Below are positions 41,031 through 48,459 of a DNA stretch of 56,568 nucleotides, one piece after another. The DNA comes from Bacillota bacterium. Lineage in GTDB: Bacteria; Sysuimicrobiota; Sysuimicrobiia; Sysuimicrobiales; Segetimicrobiaceae. Where the stretch lies: NCBI GenBank assembly GCA_021324975.1, contig JAJPIA010000049.1, positions 1-56,568 of the forward strand, in the 5' to 3' direction. The translations under genes were made by a program, and so were the position numbers. The stretch's first letter is position 1. Each line of letters opens with the position of its first letter. The notes beneath the pieces were generated by a model. It made no database searches. It had not been told where the DNA came from and worked only from the letters and a program-made list of their open reading frames with translations.

Positions 41031-43360
41031 CGATCCCTCCGGGCCTCGACGATGAGCTGCCGCAGCCGGCTCGGGCTGAGCGGCGCCTCCGTGATATGAA
41101 TTCCGAGCGGAGCCAGCGCGTCCTCCACCGCCTGCACGATGACCGCGGGCACCGGGATCACGCCCGCCTCGCCCGCGCCCTTGACCCCGAGGGAATTGAG
41201 CGGCGACGGCGTCTCCACGTGCTCGATCTCGAGCGGCGGCACCTCCACGGCGGTGGGGAGGAGATAGTCCATGAACGTGGTGCTGAGCGGCTGCGCCTCG
41301 TCGTCGTACGCGAGCTTCTCCCAAAACGCGCCGCCGAGCCCCTGCGCCACGCCCCCCTGGATCTGGCCGTCCAGGATCACGGGGTTGATCACCCGGCCGC
41401 AGTCGTGGACGACGACGTAGCGCTCCACGCGGAGGAGGCCCGTCTCCACGTCGACGGCGACGATGCACGCGTGGACGCCGTTGCTGAACGCCCCTTGGGA
41501 AGGCGCAAAGTAGCGCGCGGCTTCGAGGCCAGGCCCCTCCCACTCCTTGGGCATCGTGAAACGCAGCGGATTGGCCGCGCGGGCGAGTTCGCCCAATGTG
41601 ACAGATCGCCCGGGCACGCCGCGCACGAACGCCGTGCCCTCCCCGAGCTCAATCTCCTCGGGCGGCGCCTCGAGCAGGGACGCCGCGACCAAGCGCGCCT
41701 TGGCCGCGACGGCCTGGGCGGCCAGGGCGACGGCGTTGCCGGCGACCGTCGCCGCGCGGCTCGCGAATGTGCCGGTGCCCCATCCGAACAGGGCGGTGTC
41801 CCCGGTGTGGACGGTGATATTCTGCGGCGGCACGCCGAGCACGTCGGCGGCGATCTGCGCCAGGGAGGTCATGTGCCCCTGTCCCTGGGTGCCGACGCCG
41901 GTGGCAATAAACACGCGCCCCGAGGGCTCGACCGTCACGCGCGCCCCCTCGTAGGGGCCGATGCCGGTGCCCTCCACGTAGCAGGCAATGCCGCAGCCGA
42001 GCCACCGGCCGCGGGCACGGGCCGCCGCCTGCGCCGCCGGCCAGCCGGCGTACCCGATACGGTCGAGCGCCCGCTCGAAGCACGCCGGGTAGTTGCCGCT
42101 GTCGTATCGGAGCGGCGCGTTGTCCTGGTAGATCAGCCCCACCTCGTACGGGAACTCGTCCGGCTGGATGAAATTGCGGCGCCGCACGTCCGCGCGATCC
42201 AGGCCCAGTTCCCGCGCCGCGCGGTCGAGCAGCCGCTCCATGACGAAGACGCCGTGCGGCCGGCCGGCGCCGCGATAGGGGCTCACCGTCGTCTTGTTGG
42301 TAAACACCGCGCGGAACTCGCAGTGATAGTTGGGGATGCGGTACGGCCCGGGCAGCGTGGTGCTCGCCACGATCGGCACGATGATGCCGTACGGGATGTA
42401 GGCGCCCGCGTCGTAGAGAAAGACGGTACGCACGCCGAGGATGCGCCCCTCGGCGTCCAGCGCGATCTCCGCGTCGTGGATCTGTTCCCGCTCCTGGTTC
42501 GTGGCGACGAAGTGCTCGCGGCGGTCCTCGATCCATTTCACCGGGCGCCCGAGCCGCATCGCCGCGAGCGGGACGAGGATCTCCTCGGGATAGAACATCA
42601 TCACCTTCGATCCAAACCCGCCGCCGACGTCCGGCGCGACCACGCGGACGTTCTGCTCCGCCAGGCCGAACATCGCGGCCAACCCGTTGCGGATCGGGAT
42701 CGGCGCCTGGGTGCTGTCCCACACATCCAGGCGCCGCGCGCGGGCGTCCCACGCGGCCACGACGCCGCGCGTCTCCAGGGGGCACGCCGCACCGCGATCG
42801 ATCCGGAACCGCTCGCGTACCCGGTGGGACGCCATCGCGAATGCCTGCTCCACGTTCCCCACGCGTTGGGTGTAGTGCGCGCACACGTTGGAGTCCATGT
42901 CCGCGTGGACCCGCGGCGCGTCCGGCGCGGCGGCCGCCTCGAGCGACGCCGCCACGGGCAGGGGATCGTACTCGACCTCGATCAGGTCGCAGGCGTCCTC
43001 GGCAAGGTACCGGCTCTCTGCCACGACAAAAGCGACGGGCTCGCCGACGAACCGGACCGTGTCCCCGGCGAGCGCGCTCTGGGTCTTGTGGTGCAGAAGG
43101 GCGGGATGCGGGATGAGTCTGGGCAGCGGCCCGCCGAGCGCCCCGAGGTCGGGGTGTGTCAGCACGGCGACCACGCCGGGGGCGGTACGGGCGCGGCCCG
43201 CGTCGACGCGCCGGATGCGCGCGTGCGCGTGCGGACTCCGCAGCACGGCCGCGTGCGCCATGGCGGGGAGATGCACGTCGTCAACGAAGAGACCACGTCC
43301 GGTGAGCAGCGAAGGGTCCTCGTTGCGCGGCACGGGAGCGCCGACGTAGCGCGTGCTCAT
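41027..43360 (-). CDS. molybdenum hydroxylase large subunit (form-II CoxL/XDH-like)
   Basis: 777 residues. Mo-pterin binding blocks are present: 'VGGGFGSKV' near 270, 'PYRGAGRP' near 375, 'GVGTQGQGH' near 500, and the catalytic Glu in 'GVKGAGEAGVIP' near 735. Aerobic CO dehydrogenases (form I) have AYXCSFR at the second site; this protein has PYRGAGR, so it belongs to form II, which act as aldehyde or purine-type hydroxylases. The FAD (CoxM) and 2Fe-2S (CoxS) subunit genes are missing nearby. ATG 43360 has no Shine-Dalgarno site on this strand. Confidence 0.9.
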   Translation of the reverse strand: MSTRYVGAPVPRNEDPSLLTGRGLFVDDVHLPAMAHAAVLRSPHAHARIRRVDAGRARTAPGVVAVLTHPDLGALGGPLPRLIPHPALLHHKTQSALAGDTVRFVGEPVAFVVAESRYLAEDACDLIEVEYDPLPVAASLEAAAAPDAPRVHADMDSNVCAHYTQRVGNVEQAFAMASHRVRERFRIDRGAACPLETRGVVAAWDARARRLDVWDSTQAPIPIRNGLAAMFGLAEQNVRVVAPDVGGGFGSKVMMFYPEEILVPLAAMRLGRPVKWIEDRREHFVATNQEREQIHDAEIALDAEGRILGVRTVFLYDAGAYIPYGIIVPIVASTTLPGPYRIPNYHCEFRAVFTNKTTVSPYRGAGRPHGVFVMERLLDRAARELGLDRADVRRRNFIQPDEFPYEVGLIYQDNAPLRYDSGNYPACFERALDRIGYAGWPAAQAAARARGRWLGCGIACYVEGTGIGPYEGARVTVEPSGRVFIATGVGTQGQGHMTSLAQIAADVLGVPPQNITVHTGDTALFGWGTGTFASRAATVAGNAVALAAQAVAAKARLVAASLLEAPPEEIELGEGTAFVRGVPGRSVTLGELARAANPLRFTMPKEWEGPGLEAARYFAPSQGAFSNGVHACIVAVDVETGLLRVERYVVVHDCGRVINPVILDGQIQGGVAQGLGGAFWEKLAYDDEAQPLSTTFMDYLLPTAVEVPPLEIEHVETPSPLNSLGVKGAGEAGVIPVPAVIVQAVEDALAPLGIHITEAPLSPSRLRQLIVEARRDR

Positions 43361-43378
43361 AGGAGGGTGTACGTTTCG

Positions 43379-43819
43379 ATGATCCGCAAGACGATTCCTA
43401 TACCACGCTGGTGCGCCGCCGCTCGCCCCGCGGCGCGCCGGGCGCCGCGGACGGCGCACTTTGTGTATCTTCTGCGCTGCGGCGACGGGACGCTGTACGC
43501 GGGGTATACGCGGGACCTTGCCCGCCGGCTCGCCGCCCACCGGGGGGGACGGGCCGCCCGGTACACGCGCGGCCGGGGACCGTGGGAGTTTGCCGCGGCG
43601 TGGCGGTGCGACACCGCCGGCGCCGCGCTGCGGCTCGAGCGTCTGCTGAAGCGGCTCGACCGGGCGGGGCGCCTGCGCCTGGCCGGCGGCGCGCCGCTCG
43701 GCCGCGTCGTTCCCGCGGCGGCCGCGTGTGGCGCAAGGCGCGTCCGCCCGCCCGGGACTCCGCGGGCGCGTCTGCTCGTTATGCTAAAATGTAGAAGTTT
43801 GAGAATTTCAGGGCCATGA
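43379..43819 (+). CDS. GIY-YIG domain protein
   Basis: 146 residues from ATG 43379, preceded by AGGAGGGTG. The GIY-YIG core is 'HFVYLLRCGDGTLYAGYTRDL' (residues about 26-46, landmark) with the Arg in 'LARRLAAH' and Glu near 85 ('LRLERLL'), as in YhbQ/UPF0213-type stand-alone domains that act on DNA. The C-terminal 40 residues are Arg/Pro-rich and probably variable. It starts 18 bp from the divergent Mo-hydroxylase start and its 3' end contains the promoter for the next operon. Confidence 0.82.
   Translation: MIRKTIPIPRWCAAARPAARRAPRTAHFVYLLRCGDGTLYAGYTRDLARRLAAHRGGRAARYTRGRGPWEFAAAWRCDTAGAALRLERLLKRLDRAGRLRLAGGAPLGRVVPAAAACGARRVRPPGTPRARLLVMLKCRSLRISGP
43782..43790 (+). promoter_or_regulatory. 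extended -10 promoter of the cox maturation operon
   Basis: TGC directly followed by TAAAAT (43785-43790) in the 3' end of the GIY-YIG gene. Transcription would begin near 43797, leaving about 108 bases before the CoxD start. No clear -35, as common for extended -10 sites. Confidence 0.5.
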
Positions 43820-43904
43820 GCGCGTGACATCGGCGCGGCTCATTTTACCGCGGCGCTGCGGCGTTGTGCGTGCCGCATTCCCAAAGGTGAGGTGAAGGTT
43901 CCGG

Positions 43905-44879
43905 ATGGCGTCCGCACCCCGGCCGGCGACGTTCGGCGGCATCCCGCAGATCCTCGACGTGCTCAAGGAGCAGGGGTACATCGCGGATCGCGCGCTCGCC
44001 ACGTCCGTGCATCTCAGCATCGTGTTGAACAAGCCGCTCTTGATCGAGGGCGAGGCGGGCGTCGGCAAGACGGAGGTCGCGAAGGTGATGGCCCGGGCCC
44101 TGGGCACGGATCTCATCCGGCTGCAGTGTTACGAGGGCCTGGACGTCCACACGGCGCTCTACGAGTGGAACTATCAGCGCCAGATGCTGCGCATCAAGCT
44201 CGAGGAGGCGAGCCTCCGGCCGGTTGAGGACAAGGAGCACGTCATCTTCAGCGAGCCGTTCCTGCTGAAGCGGCCCCTGCTTCAGGCGATCACCGCCGAG
44301 CGAGCCCCGGTGCTGCTCATCGACGAGGTGGACCGCGCGGACGAGGAGTTTGAGGCGTTCCTCCTCGAGGTGCTCTCCGACTTTCAGGTGAGCATTCCCG
44401 AGATCGGGACCATCACGGCGCGCCAGATCCCCTACGTCGTGCTGACCAGCAACCGGACGCGGGAGTTGAGCGACGCGCTCAGGCGGCGGTGTCTTTACCT
44501 CTGGATCGATTACCCGTCGTTCGACAAGGAGCTGCGCATCGTGCACTCCAAGGTGCCGGCGATCAACGACCGGCTGGCGGAGCAGATCTGCGCGTTCATG
44601 CAGCTGGTCCGGACCGTCCCGCTGTCCAAGGTGCCCGGCATCGCGGAGACCATCGACTGGAGCGCCGCGCTGCTGGCGCTGCATCGGGACCACCTGGACG
44701 CGCAGGCCGTCGAGGAGACCCTGGGTTGTCTGTGTAAGGATCAGGAGGACCTCGTGCGCGTGCGCACGCAGTATCTTGCGCCCATCCTCGACACGGTGCG
44801 CACGGCCGGTCTCGCGACCGATGGCTGGAACCCCGAGCGAATCGCGTCCCTGGCCGCCCAACTCCCCAAGACCCGCTGA
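43905..44879 (+). CDS. coxD: MoxR-type AAA+ ATPase (CoxD)
   Basis: 324 residues. Walker A 'GEAGVGKTEVAK' near 50-57, Walker B 'VLLIDEVDRADEEFEAFLLE' near 142, sensor 1 'VVLTSNRTRELSDALRRRC'. This is the CoxD/MoxR group that pairs with a VWA protein; CoxD of Oligotropha promotes sulfuration of the Mo-Cu site. Upstream GAGGTGAAGG is the ribosome site. Here the enzyme it would mature is the divergent form-II Mo-hydroxylase. Confidence 0.92.
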   Translation: MASAPRPATFGGIPQILDVLKEQGYIADRALATSVHLSIVLNKPLLIEGEAGVGKTEVAKVMARALGTDLIRLQCYEGLDVHTALYEWNYQRQMLRIKLEEASLRPVEDKEHVIFSEPFLLKRPLLQAITAERAPVLLIDEVDRADEEFEAFLLEVLSDFQVSIPEIGTITARQIPYVVLTSNRTRELSDALRRRCLYLWIDYPSFDKELRIVHSKVPAINDRLAEQICAFMQLVRTVPLSKVPGIAETIDWSAALLALHRDHLDAQAVEETLGCLCKDQEDLVRVRTQYLAPILDTVRTAGLATDGWNPERIASLAAQLPKTR

Positions 44880-44910
44880 CGCGGGCGGCGCGCCGTCCCG
44901 GGCGCAGCGG

Positions 44911-46113
44911 ATGCGCCCCGGGAATCTCGGCGCGAACGTCACGCTGTTTGGACGCCGCCTGCGGGACCGCGGCCTGCTCGTGGGGGCCGCCGAGATCGGC
45001 GACGCGCTGCGCGCGCTGACGGCCGTGAACATCGCCGACCGCGAGGAGGTGCGCGTCGCGCTGCGCACCGTCTTCGCGTCGTCCGCGGCGGACCTGCCTG
45101 TGTTCGACGAGGAGTTCAGGCGCTTCTTTGCGGAGGCTGCCGCGACGGAGACGCCCCCGCTGCCGAACGCAGACGACGACGGCGCGCAGGGTCCGGAGGG
45201 CGCCCCGGGCGAGACGGAGCGCGCCGAACTGAGCGTCACCGAGTGGTCGGGCGAGGAGCAGTCGCCGGACGAAGAGCGGTCCGTGCCGGCCTACAGTCCC
45301 GCGGAGGTCAAGGCCCGCAAGGACTTCAGCGCGTTTTCCGCCGACGACCTCGCGGCCATCTCGCAGCTCATCATGCTCATCGCGCGGCGCATCGCCACCC
45401 GGCTGTCGCGCCGCATGCGATCGGCGCGTCGCGGCACGCTCGTCGACCTGCGGCGGACGATGCGGCGCAGCCTGCAGTTCGGCGGCGACGCGGTCGAGCT
45501 GTTGTGGCGGCGCCGGCGGGTGCGCAAGGCGAAGCTCGTGCTGCTCTGCGACGTCAGCGGCTCCATGGACATCTACAGCCGCTTTCTCGTGCAGTTCGTC
45601 TACGCGCTCCAGGACGCGCTCGGACGGGTGGAGTCGTTTTTGTTCAGCACGTCGCTGACGCGCGTCACGGACGCCCTGGACCGCCGGGACATCCAGAGCG
45701 CGCTCGCGGAGGCCTCCCGGCGCGTGCCCGACTGGTCCGGCGGCACCAAGATCGGCGCGAGCCTCAAAACGTTCAATGAGCGTTACGGGGCGCGCCTGCT
45801 CGATCCGCGCACGATCGTCGTTATCTGCAGCGACGGGTGGGACACCGGCGACCTCGAGATCCTGGTCGACGCCATGCGCGCGCTGCGGGCGCGCGCCGGC
45901 AAGGTGATCTGGCTCAACCCGCTCCTCGGCAGCCCGGGCTACGAGCCGGTGACCCAGGGGATGAGTGCGGCGTTGCCCTACGTCGACGTCTTTGCGTCCG
46001 CGCACAGCGTGCGCAGCCTGCGCGAATTGGAGCGCCACCTGCGGGGTCCCCGCCCGTCGTCACGGGCGCGGGCCGCGGCATGGGCGAGAGATGCTGGAGG
46101 AGACCGGCCATGA
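44911..46113 (+). CDS. coxE: VWA-domain protein (CoxE)
   Basis: 400 residues. N-terminal helical region, an acidic linker (about 75-125), then a von Willebrand factor A domain with the MIDAS motif 'DVSGSMD' near 215 and 'CSDGWDTGD' near 310. This is the DUF/CoxE type that works with CoxD in metal-site assembly. ATG 44911 ('MRPGNLGANVTLF') is chosen by family alignment; its stop overlaps the XdhC-like start by ATGA. Confidence 0.9.
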   Translation: MRPGNLGANVTLFGRRLRDRGLLVGAAEIGDALRALTAVNIADREEVRVALRTVFASSAADLPVFDEEFRRFFAEAAATETPPLPNADDDGAQGPEGAPGETERAELSVTEWSGEEQSPDEERSVPAYSPAEVKARKDFSAFSADDLAAISQLIMLIARRIATRLSRRMRSARRGTLVDLRRTMRRSLQFGGDAVELLWRRRRVRKAKLVLLCDVSGSMDIYSRFLVQFVYALQDALGRVESFLFSTSLTRVTDALDRRDIQSALAEASRRVPDWSGGTKIGASLKTFNERYGARLLDPRTIVVICSDGWDTGDLEILVDAMRALRARAGKVIWLNPLLGSPGYEPVTQGMSAALPYVDVFASAHSVRSLRELERHLRGPRPSSRARAAAWARDAGGDRP

Positions 46114-47288
46114 GAGAGCTGCGGGACATCTTGAGTCGCGTCGCATCGCTGCGCGCCCGCGGCGGATCGGCTGCGATGGGCACGGTGGTCCGCGTGCGGG
46201 GATCCACGTACCGGCGCGAGGGCGCGCGACTGTTGATCCTGCCGGACGGCAGCACCGAAGGATCGATCAGCGGGGGATGCCTGGAGGGTGACGTTGCTGA
46301 GATCGCGCGGGAGGTGCTTGCGACCGGCCGGCCGCGCCTCGTCAGCTACGACCTGACGTCGGACGACGACGCCGTCTGGGGGCTTGGGTTGGGCTGCAAC
46401 GGCGCGATCGATGTGTTCATCGAGGCGGTGGCCGATGCCCGCGCCGACGAAACCGTGGCCGTGCTCCGCGACGGCGTCGAGCAGCGGCGGACGACCGTGC
46501 TCGTGACCGTGCTGACCGCGCCGGCCGGCGGCCCCGCCGTCGGAGCGCGACTCGTGCTCGCCGGCAACGACGATCGCCTGCGGGGTACGCTCGGCGATCC
46601 GGGGCTCGACGCGCGGGCGCTCGGGGCGGCGCGCCGGCAGCTCGCGGACCGCCGCTCCGCGGTCGTGGCGCTCGAGACGGCGGCGGGCACTGCCGAGGTG
46701 TTCGTGGAGGTCGTCGCACCGCCGTTGCCGCTCTTGATCTGCGGCGCGGGCCACGACGTGGCCCCCGTGGTGCGGATGGCGCACCAACTCGGCTGGTGGG
46801 TGATGGTCGCCGACAGCCGTCCGGCGTTTGCGACGCGCGAGCGGTTTCCCGAAGCGGACGAGGTCGTGCTCGCCGCGGATGCCGAGGTTCCGCAGAAGGT
46901 CCGGATCGACGGCGACACGTTCGTCATCCTTATGACGCACAACTACCTGCACGACTTGGCGCTGCTGCGCGGTTTGCTTGGGTCGCCCGCGCGATACGTG
47001 GGCATGCTCGGACCGAGGCGGCGGACGGAGCGATTGCTGGCCGACCTCGCCAAGGAGGGGATCACCCTCGACGACGCGGCGCGGGAGCGCCTGTTTGCGC
47101 CGGTGGGTCTGGATCTCGGCGCGGAATCTCCCGAGGAGATCGCCCTGAGCCTGCTGGCCGAGGTGCTCGCCGTCCGGAACGGGCGGAGCGCGCTGAGGCT
47201 GCGTGACCGGCGCGGACCCATCCACGAGACCGGTGTGAACACCGGTGCCCGCGCTCCGGTGCGAAACGCGGTCGTCTGCCAGGAATAG
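46110..47288 (+). CDS. XdhC-family Mo-cofactor sulfuration/insertion protein
   Basis: 392 residues. N-terminal XdhC/CoxI domain with 'GTVVRVRGSTYRREGARLLI' and 'ISGGCLEGDV' (about 20-60); central 'LGLGCNGAIDV'; C-terminal Rossmann-like XdhC_C with 'LLICGAGHDVAPVV' near 210 and 'YVGMLGPRRRTERLL' near 300. XdhC binds Moco, recruits its sulfurase and loads XDH/Cox-type enzymes. The last about 30 residues are variable. It belongs with CoxD and CoxE upstream and MocA downstream (18 bp). Confidence 0.92.
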   Translation: MRELRDILSRVASLRARGGSAAMGTVVRVRGSTYRREGARLLILPDGSTEGSISGGCLEGDVAEIAREVLATGRPRLVSYDLTSDDDAVWGLGLGCNGAIDVFIEAVADARADETVAVLRDGVEQRRTTVLVTVLTAPAGGPAVGARLVLAGNDDRLRGTLGDPGLDARALGAARRQLADRRSAVVALETAAGTAEVFVEVVAPPLPLLICGAGHDVAPVVRMAHQLGWWVMVADSRPAFATRERFPEADEVVLAADAEVPQKVRIDGDTFVILMTHNYLHDLALLRGLLGSPARYVGMLGPRRRTERLLADLAKEGITLDDAARERLFAPVGLDLGAESPEEIALSLLAEVLAVRNGRSALRLRDRRGPIHETGVNTGARAPVRNAVVCQE

Positions 47289-47306
47289 CAGGCGCCGCGC
47301 CGCATC

Positions 47307-47930
47307 ATGATCGCCGCACTTGTGCTCGCCGCGGGCCGGGCGGCGCGCATGGGATCGCCGAAGCTGCTGGCGACGCTTGACGGCCGCCCGCTCGTGTACT
47401 GGGTCATCGCGGCCGCGCGCGCGGCCCGATGCGACGATGTGGTCGTCGTGGTCGGGGCTCAGGCGGATGATGTCACCGCGGTCGCGGTGCGGGCGGATGC
47501 CCGCACCGTGCTCAACCCGCGGTATCGCGAGGGCATGGGCACCTCGCTGGCGGCCGGGATCACCGCGCTCCCGGCGGACTGCGACGCCGCCGTCGTGCTC
47601 CTCGGAGATCAGCCGTTTGTGACGCCGGCGATGATCGACGCGCTCATCGCCGTGTACCGCACCACGCGACGCCCGTTGGTGACGTCACGCTACGGCGGCG
47701 TCCGCGGCGCGCCGACGCTTGTGGGCCACGTGCTGTTCGAGGAAGCGAAGCAACTCGGCGGCGATGTGGGCGGCCGCGTGCTGTTTCAGCGCCATCCGGA
47801 CCTCGTCACCGATGTCGACCTCGGTCCAGGACCGGCGATGGAAGACGTGGATACCCCGGACGACTTGGAGCGGGTGCGTCGCGTGTGGGCCGAGCGCCGG
47901 AGCCAGGATCGCGCGGGACGAGACTCCTAG
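47307..47930 (+). CDS. mocA: MobA-like molybdopterin cytidylyl/guanylyltransferase (MocA)
   Basis: 207 residues. The NTP-transferase start 'LVLAAGRAARMGSPKLL' (residues about 4-21), 'YREGMGTSLAAGI' near 74 and 'VVLLGDQPFV' near 95 are typical of MocA/CoxI nucleotidyltransferases that attach CMP to molybdopterin for XDH-family enzymes. 'YGGVRGAPTL' is the substrate-side loop. It is the last gene of the maturation operon, before a strong terminator. MocA is favoured over MobA because of the XdhC neighbour. Confidence 0.85.
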   Translation: MIAALVLAAGRAARMGSPKLLATLDGRPLVYWVIAAARAARCDDVVVVVGAQADDVTAVAVRADARTVLNPRYREGMGTSLAAGITALPADCDAAVVLLGDQPFVTPAMIDALIAVYRTTRRPLVTSRYGGVRGAPTLVGHVLFEEAKQLGGDVGGRVLFQRHPDLVTDVDLGPGPAMEDVDTPDDLERVRRVWAERRSQDRAGRDS

Positions 47931-47944
47931 GCGGTCGCACAACA

Positions 47945-47986
47945 ACGAGGGACGCGGCCCGCGCTGCCGCGGGCGGCGTCCCTCGT
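47945..47986. terminator. strong bidirectional hairpin terminator
   Basis: ACGAGGGACGC (47945-47955) pairs with GCGTCCCTCGT (47976-47986), with an inner CCCGCG/CGCGGG stem. It lies between the convergent mocA and 48024-48371 genes, so it can serve both strands. No long T-tract. Confidence 0.8.
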
Positions 47987-48023
47987 CGCGCCTGCTATCT
48001 GTAGAGGCGACCGCGAATCGCGG

Positions 48024-48371
48024 CTACCACTCGTCGTCGCCCGGCGTTCCCCAATCGTCGTCGTCGTCCTCGACGATCTGGCTGCGCGGATCCTCGTCCT
48101 CTTCCAGCCAGTCGAGATCCTCGTCGTCCTCCGCGCGCACGGCAGGCAGGTCTTCGCGGCGCAGCTCCTCCGGGTCCGGCCCGTGTGCGATGCCCGGGTT
48201 CGCCGTCTCGCGCGTCTCCGGACGCTTCCGTTCGACGGTTCCCCGGCTCGCCGGCTTGGCCGCGCGGGCGCTGGCCGTCTTTTTCCCAGTCCGGGTCCCC
48301 GCGCGCGACGTCGACTTTGCCGCGCGCGGGGCGCCCGCCTTGCGCCCGCGTGACGCCGTCTTCCGGGTCAT
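48024..48371 (-). CDS. small protein with basic N-half and acidic C-half
   Basis: 115 residues from ATG 48371, preceded by a perfect GGAGGTGA. The first about 60 residues are Lys/Arg/Ala/Ser-rich, like the tail of histone H1-like or nucleoid proteins; the last about 45 are strongly acidic with a run of five Asp before 'WGTPGDDEW'. No globular domain. It may bind nucleic acid through the basic half, with the acidic half moderating this, or be an assembly factor. Its leader carries three 20-bp repeats and its own promoter. No family known to me. Confidence 0.65.
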   Translation of the reverse strand: MTRKTASRGRKAGAPRAAKSTSRAGTRTGKKTASARAAKPASRGTVERKRPETRETANPGIAHGPDPEELRREDLPAVRAEDDEDLDWLEEDEDPRSQIVEDDDDDWGTPGDDEW

Positions 48372-48380
48372 GCCATCACC

Positions 48381-48440
48381 TCCACACCTGAGATCACGCT
48401 TCCACACTCAAGATCACGCTTCCGCACTCAAGATCACGCT
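48381..48440 (-). repeat. three 20-bp direct repeats in the leader
   Basis: Three consecutive 20-base units (48381-48400, 48401-48420, 48421-48440), each ending on the plus strand in GATCACGCT. Units 2 and 3 differ at one base and units 1 and 2 at three. They fill the space between the -10 box (48445-48450) and the ribosome site, so they are transcribed. They could be protein-binding iterons or an RNA motif. Confidence 0.9.
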
Positions 48441-48444
48441 GTAT

Positions 48445-48450
48445 ATTATA
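48445..48450 (-). promoter_or_regulatory. TATAAT -10 box for the bipolar protein gene
   Basis: On the minus strand TATAAT (48450-48445) lies immediately before the repeats, ten bases after the moeA-mobB stop. The -35 at 17-18 bases is poor (CCAGAA-like); a TTGACC nearby is at the wrong spacing. Transcription would start inside repeat 3. Confidence 0.5.
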
Positions 48451-48459
48451 GCCAACAGG

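Noticed and set aside
41027-43360. Form I aerobic CO dehydrogenase
   Set aside because: The AYXCSFR motif is replaced by PYRGAGR and no coxM or coxS genes are present.
41096-43378. Long plus-strand frame opposite the Mo-hydroxylase, continuous with the GIY-YIG gene
   Set aside because: Only the last part from ATG 43379 has a domain and a ribosome site; the remainder is the shadow of the large subunit.
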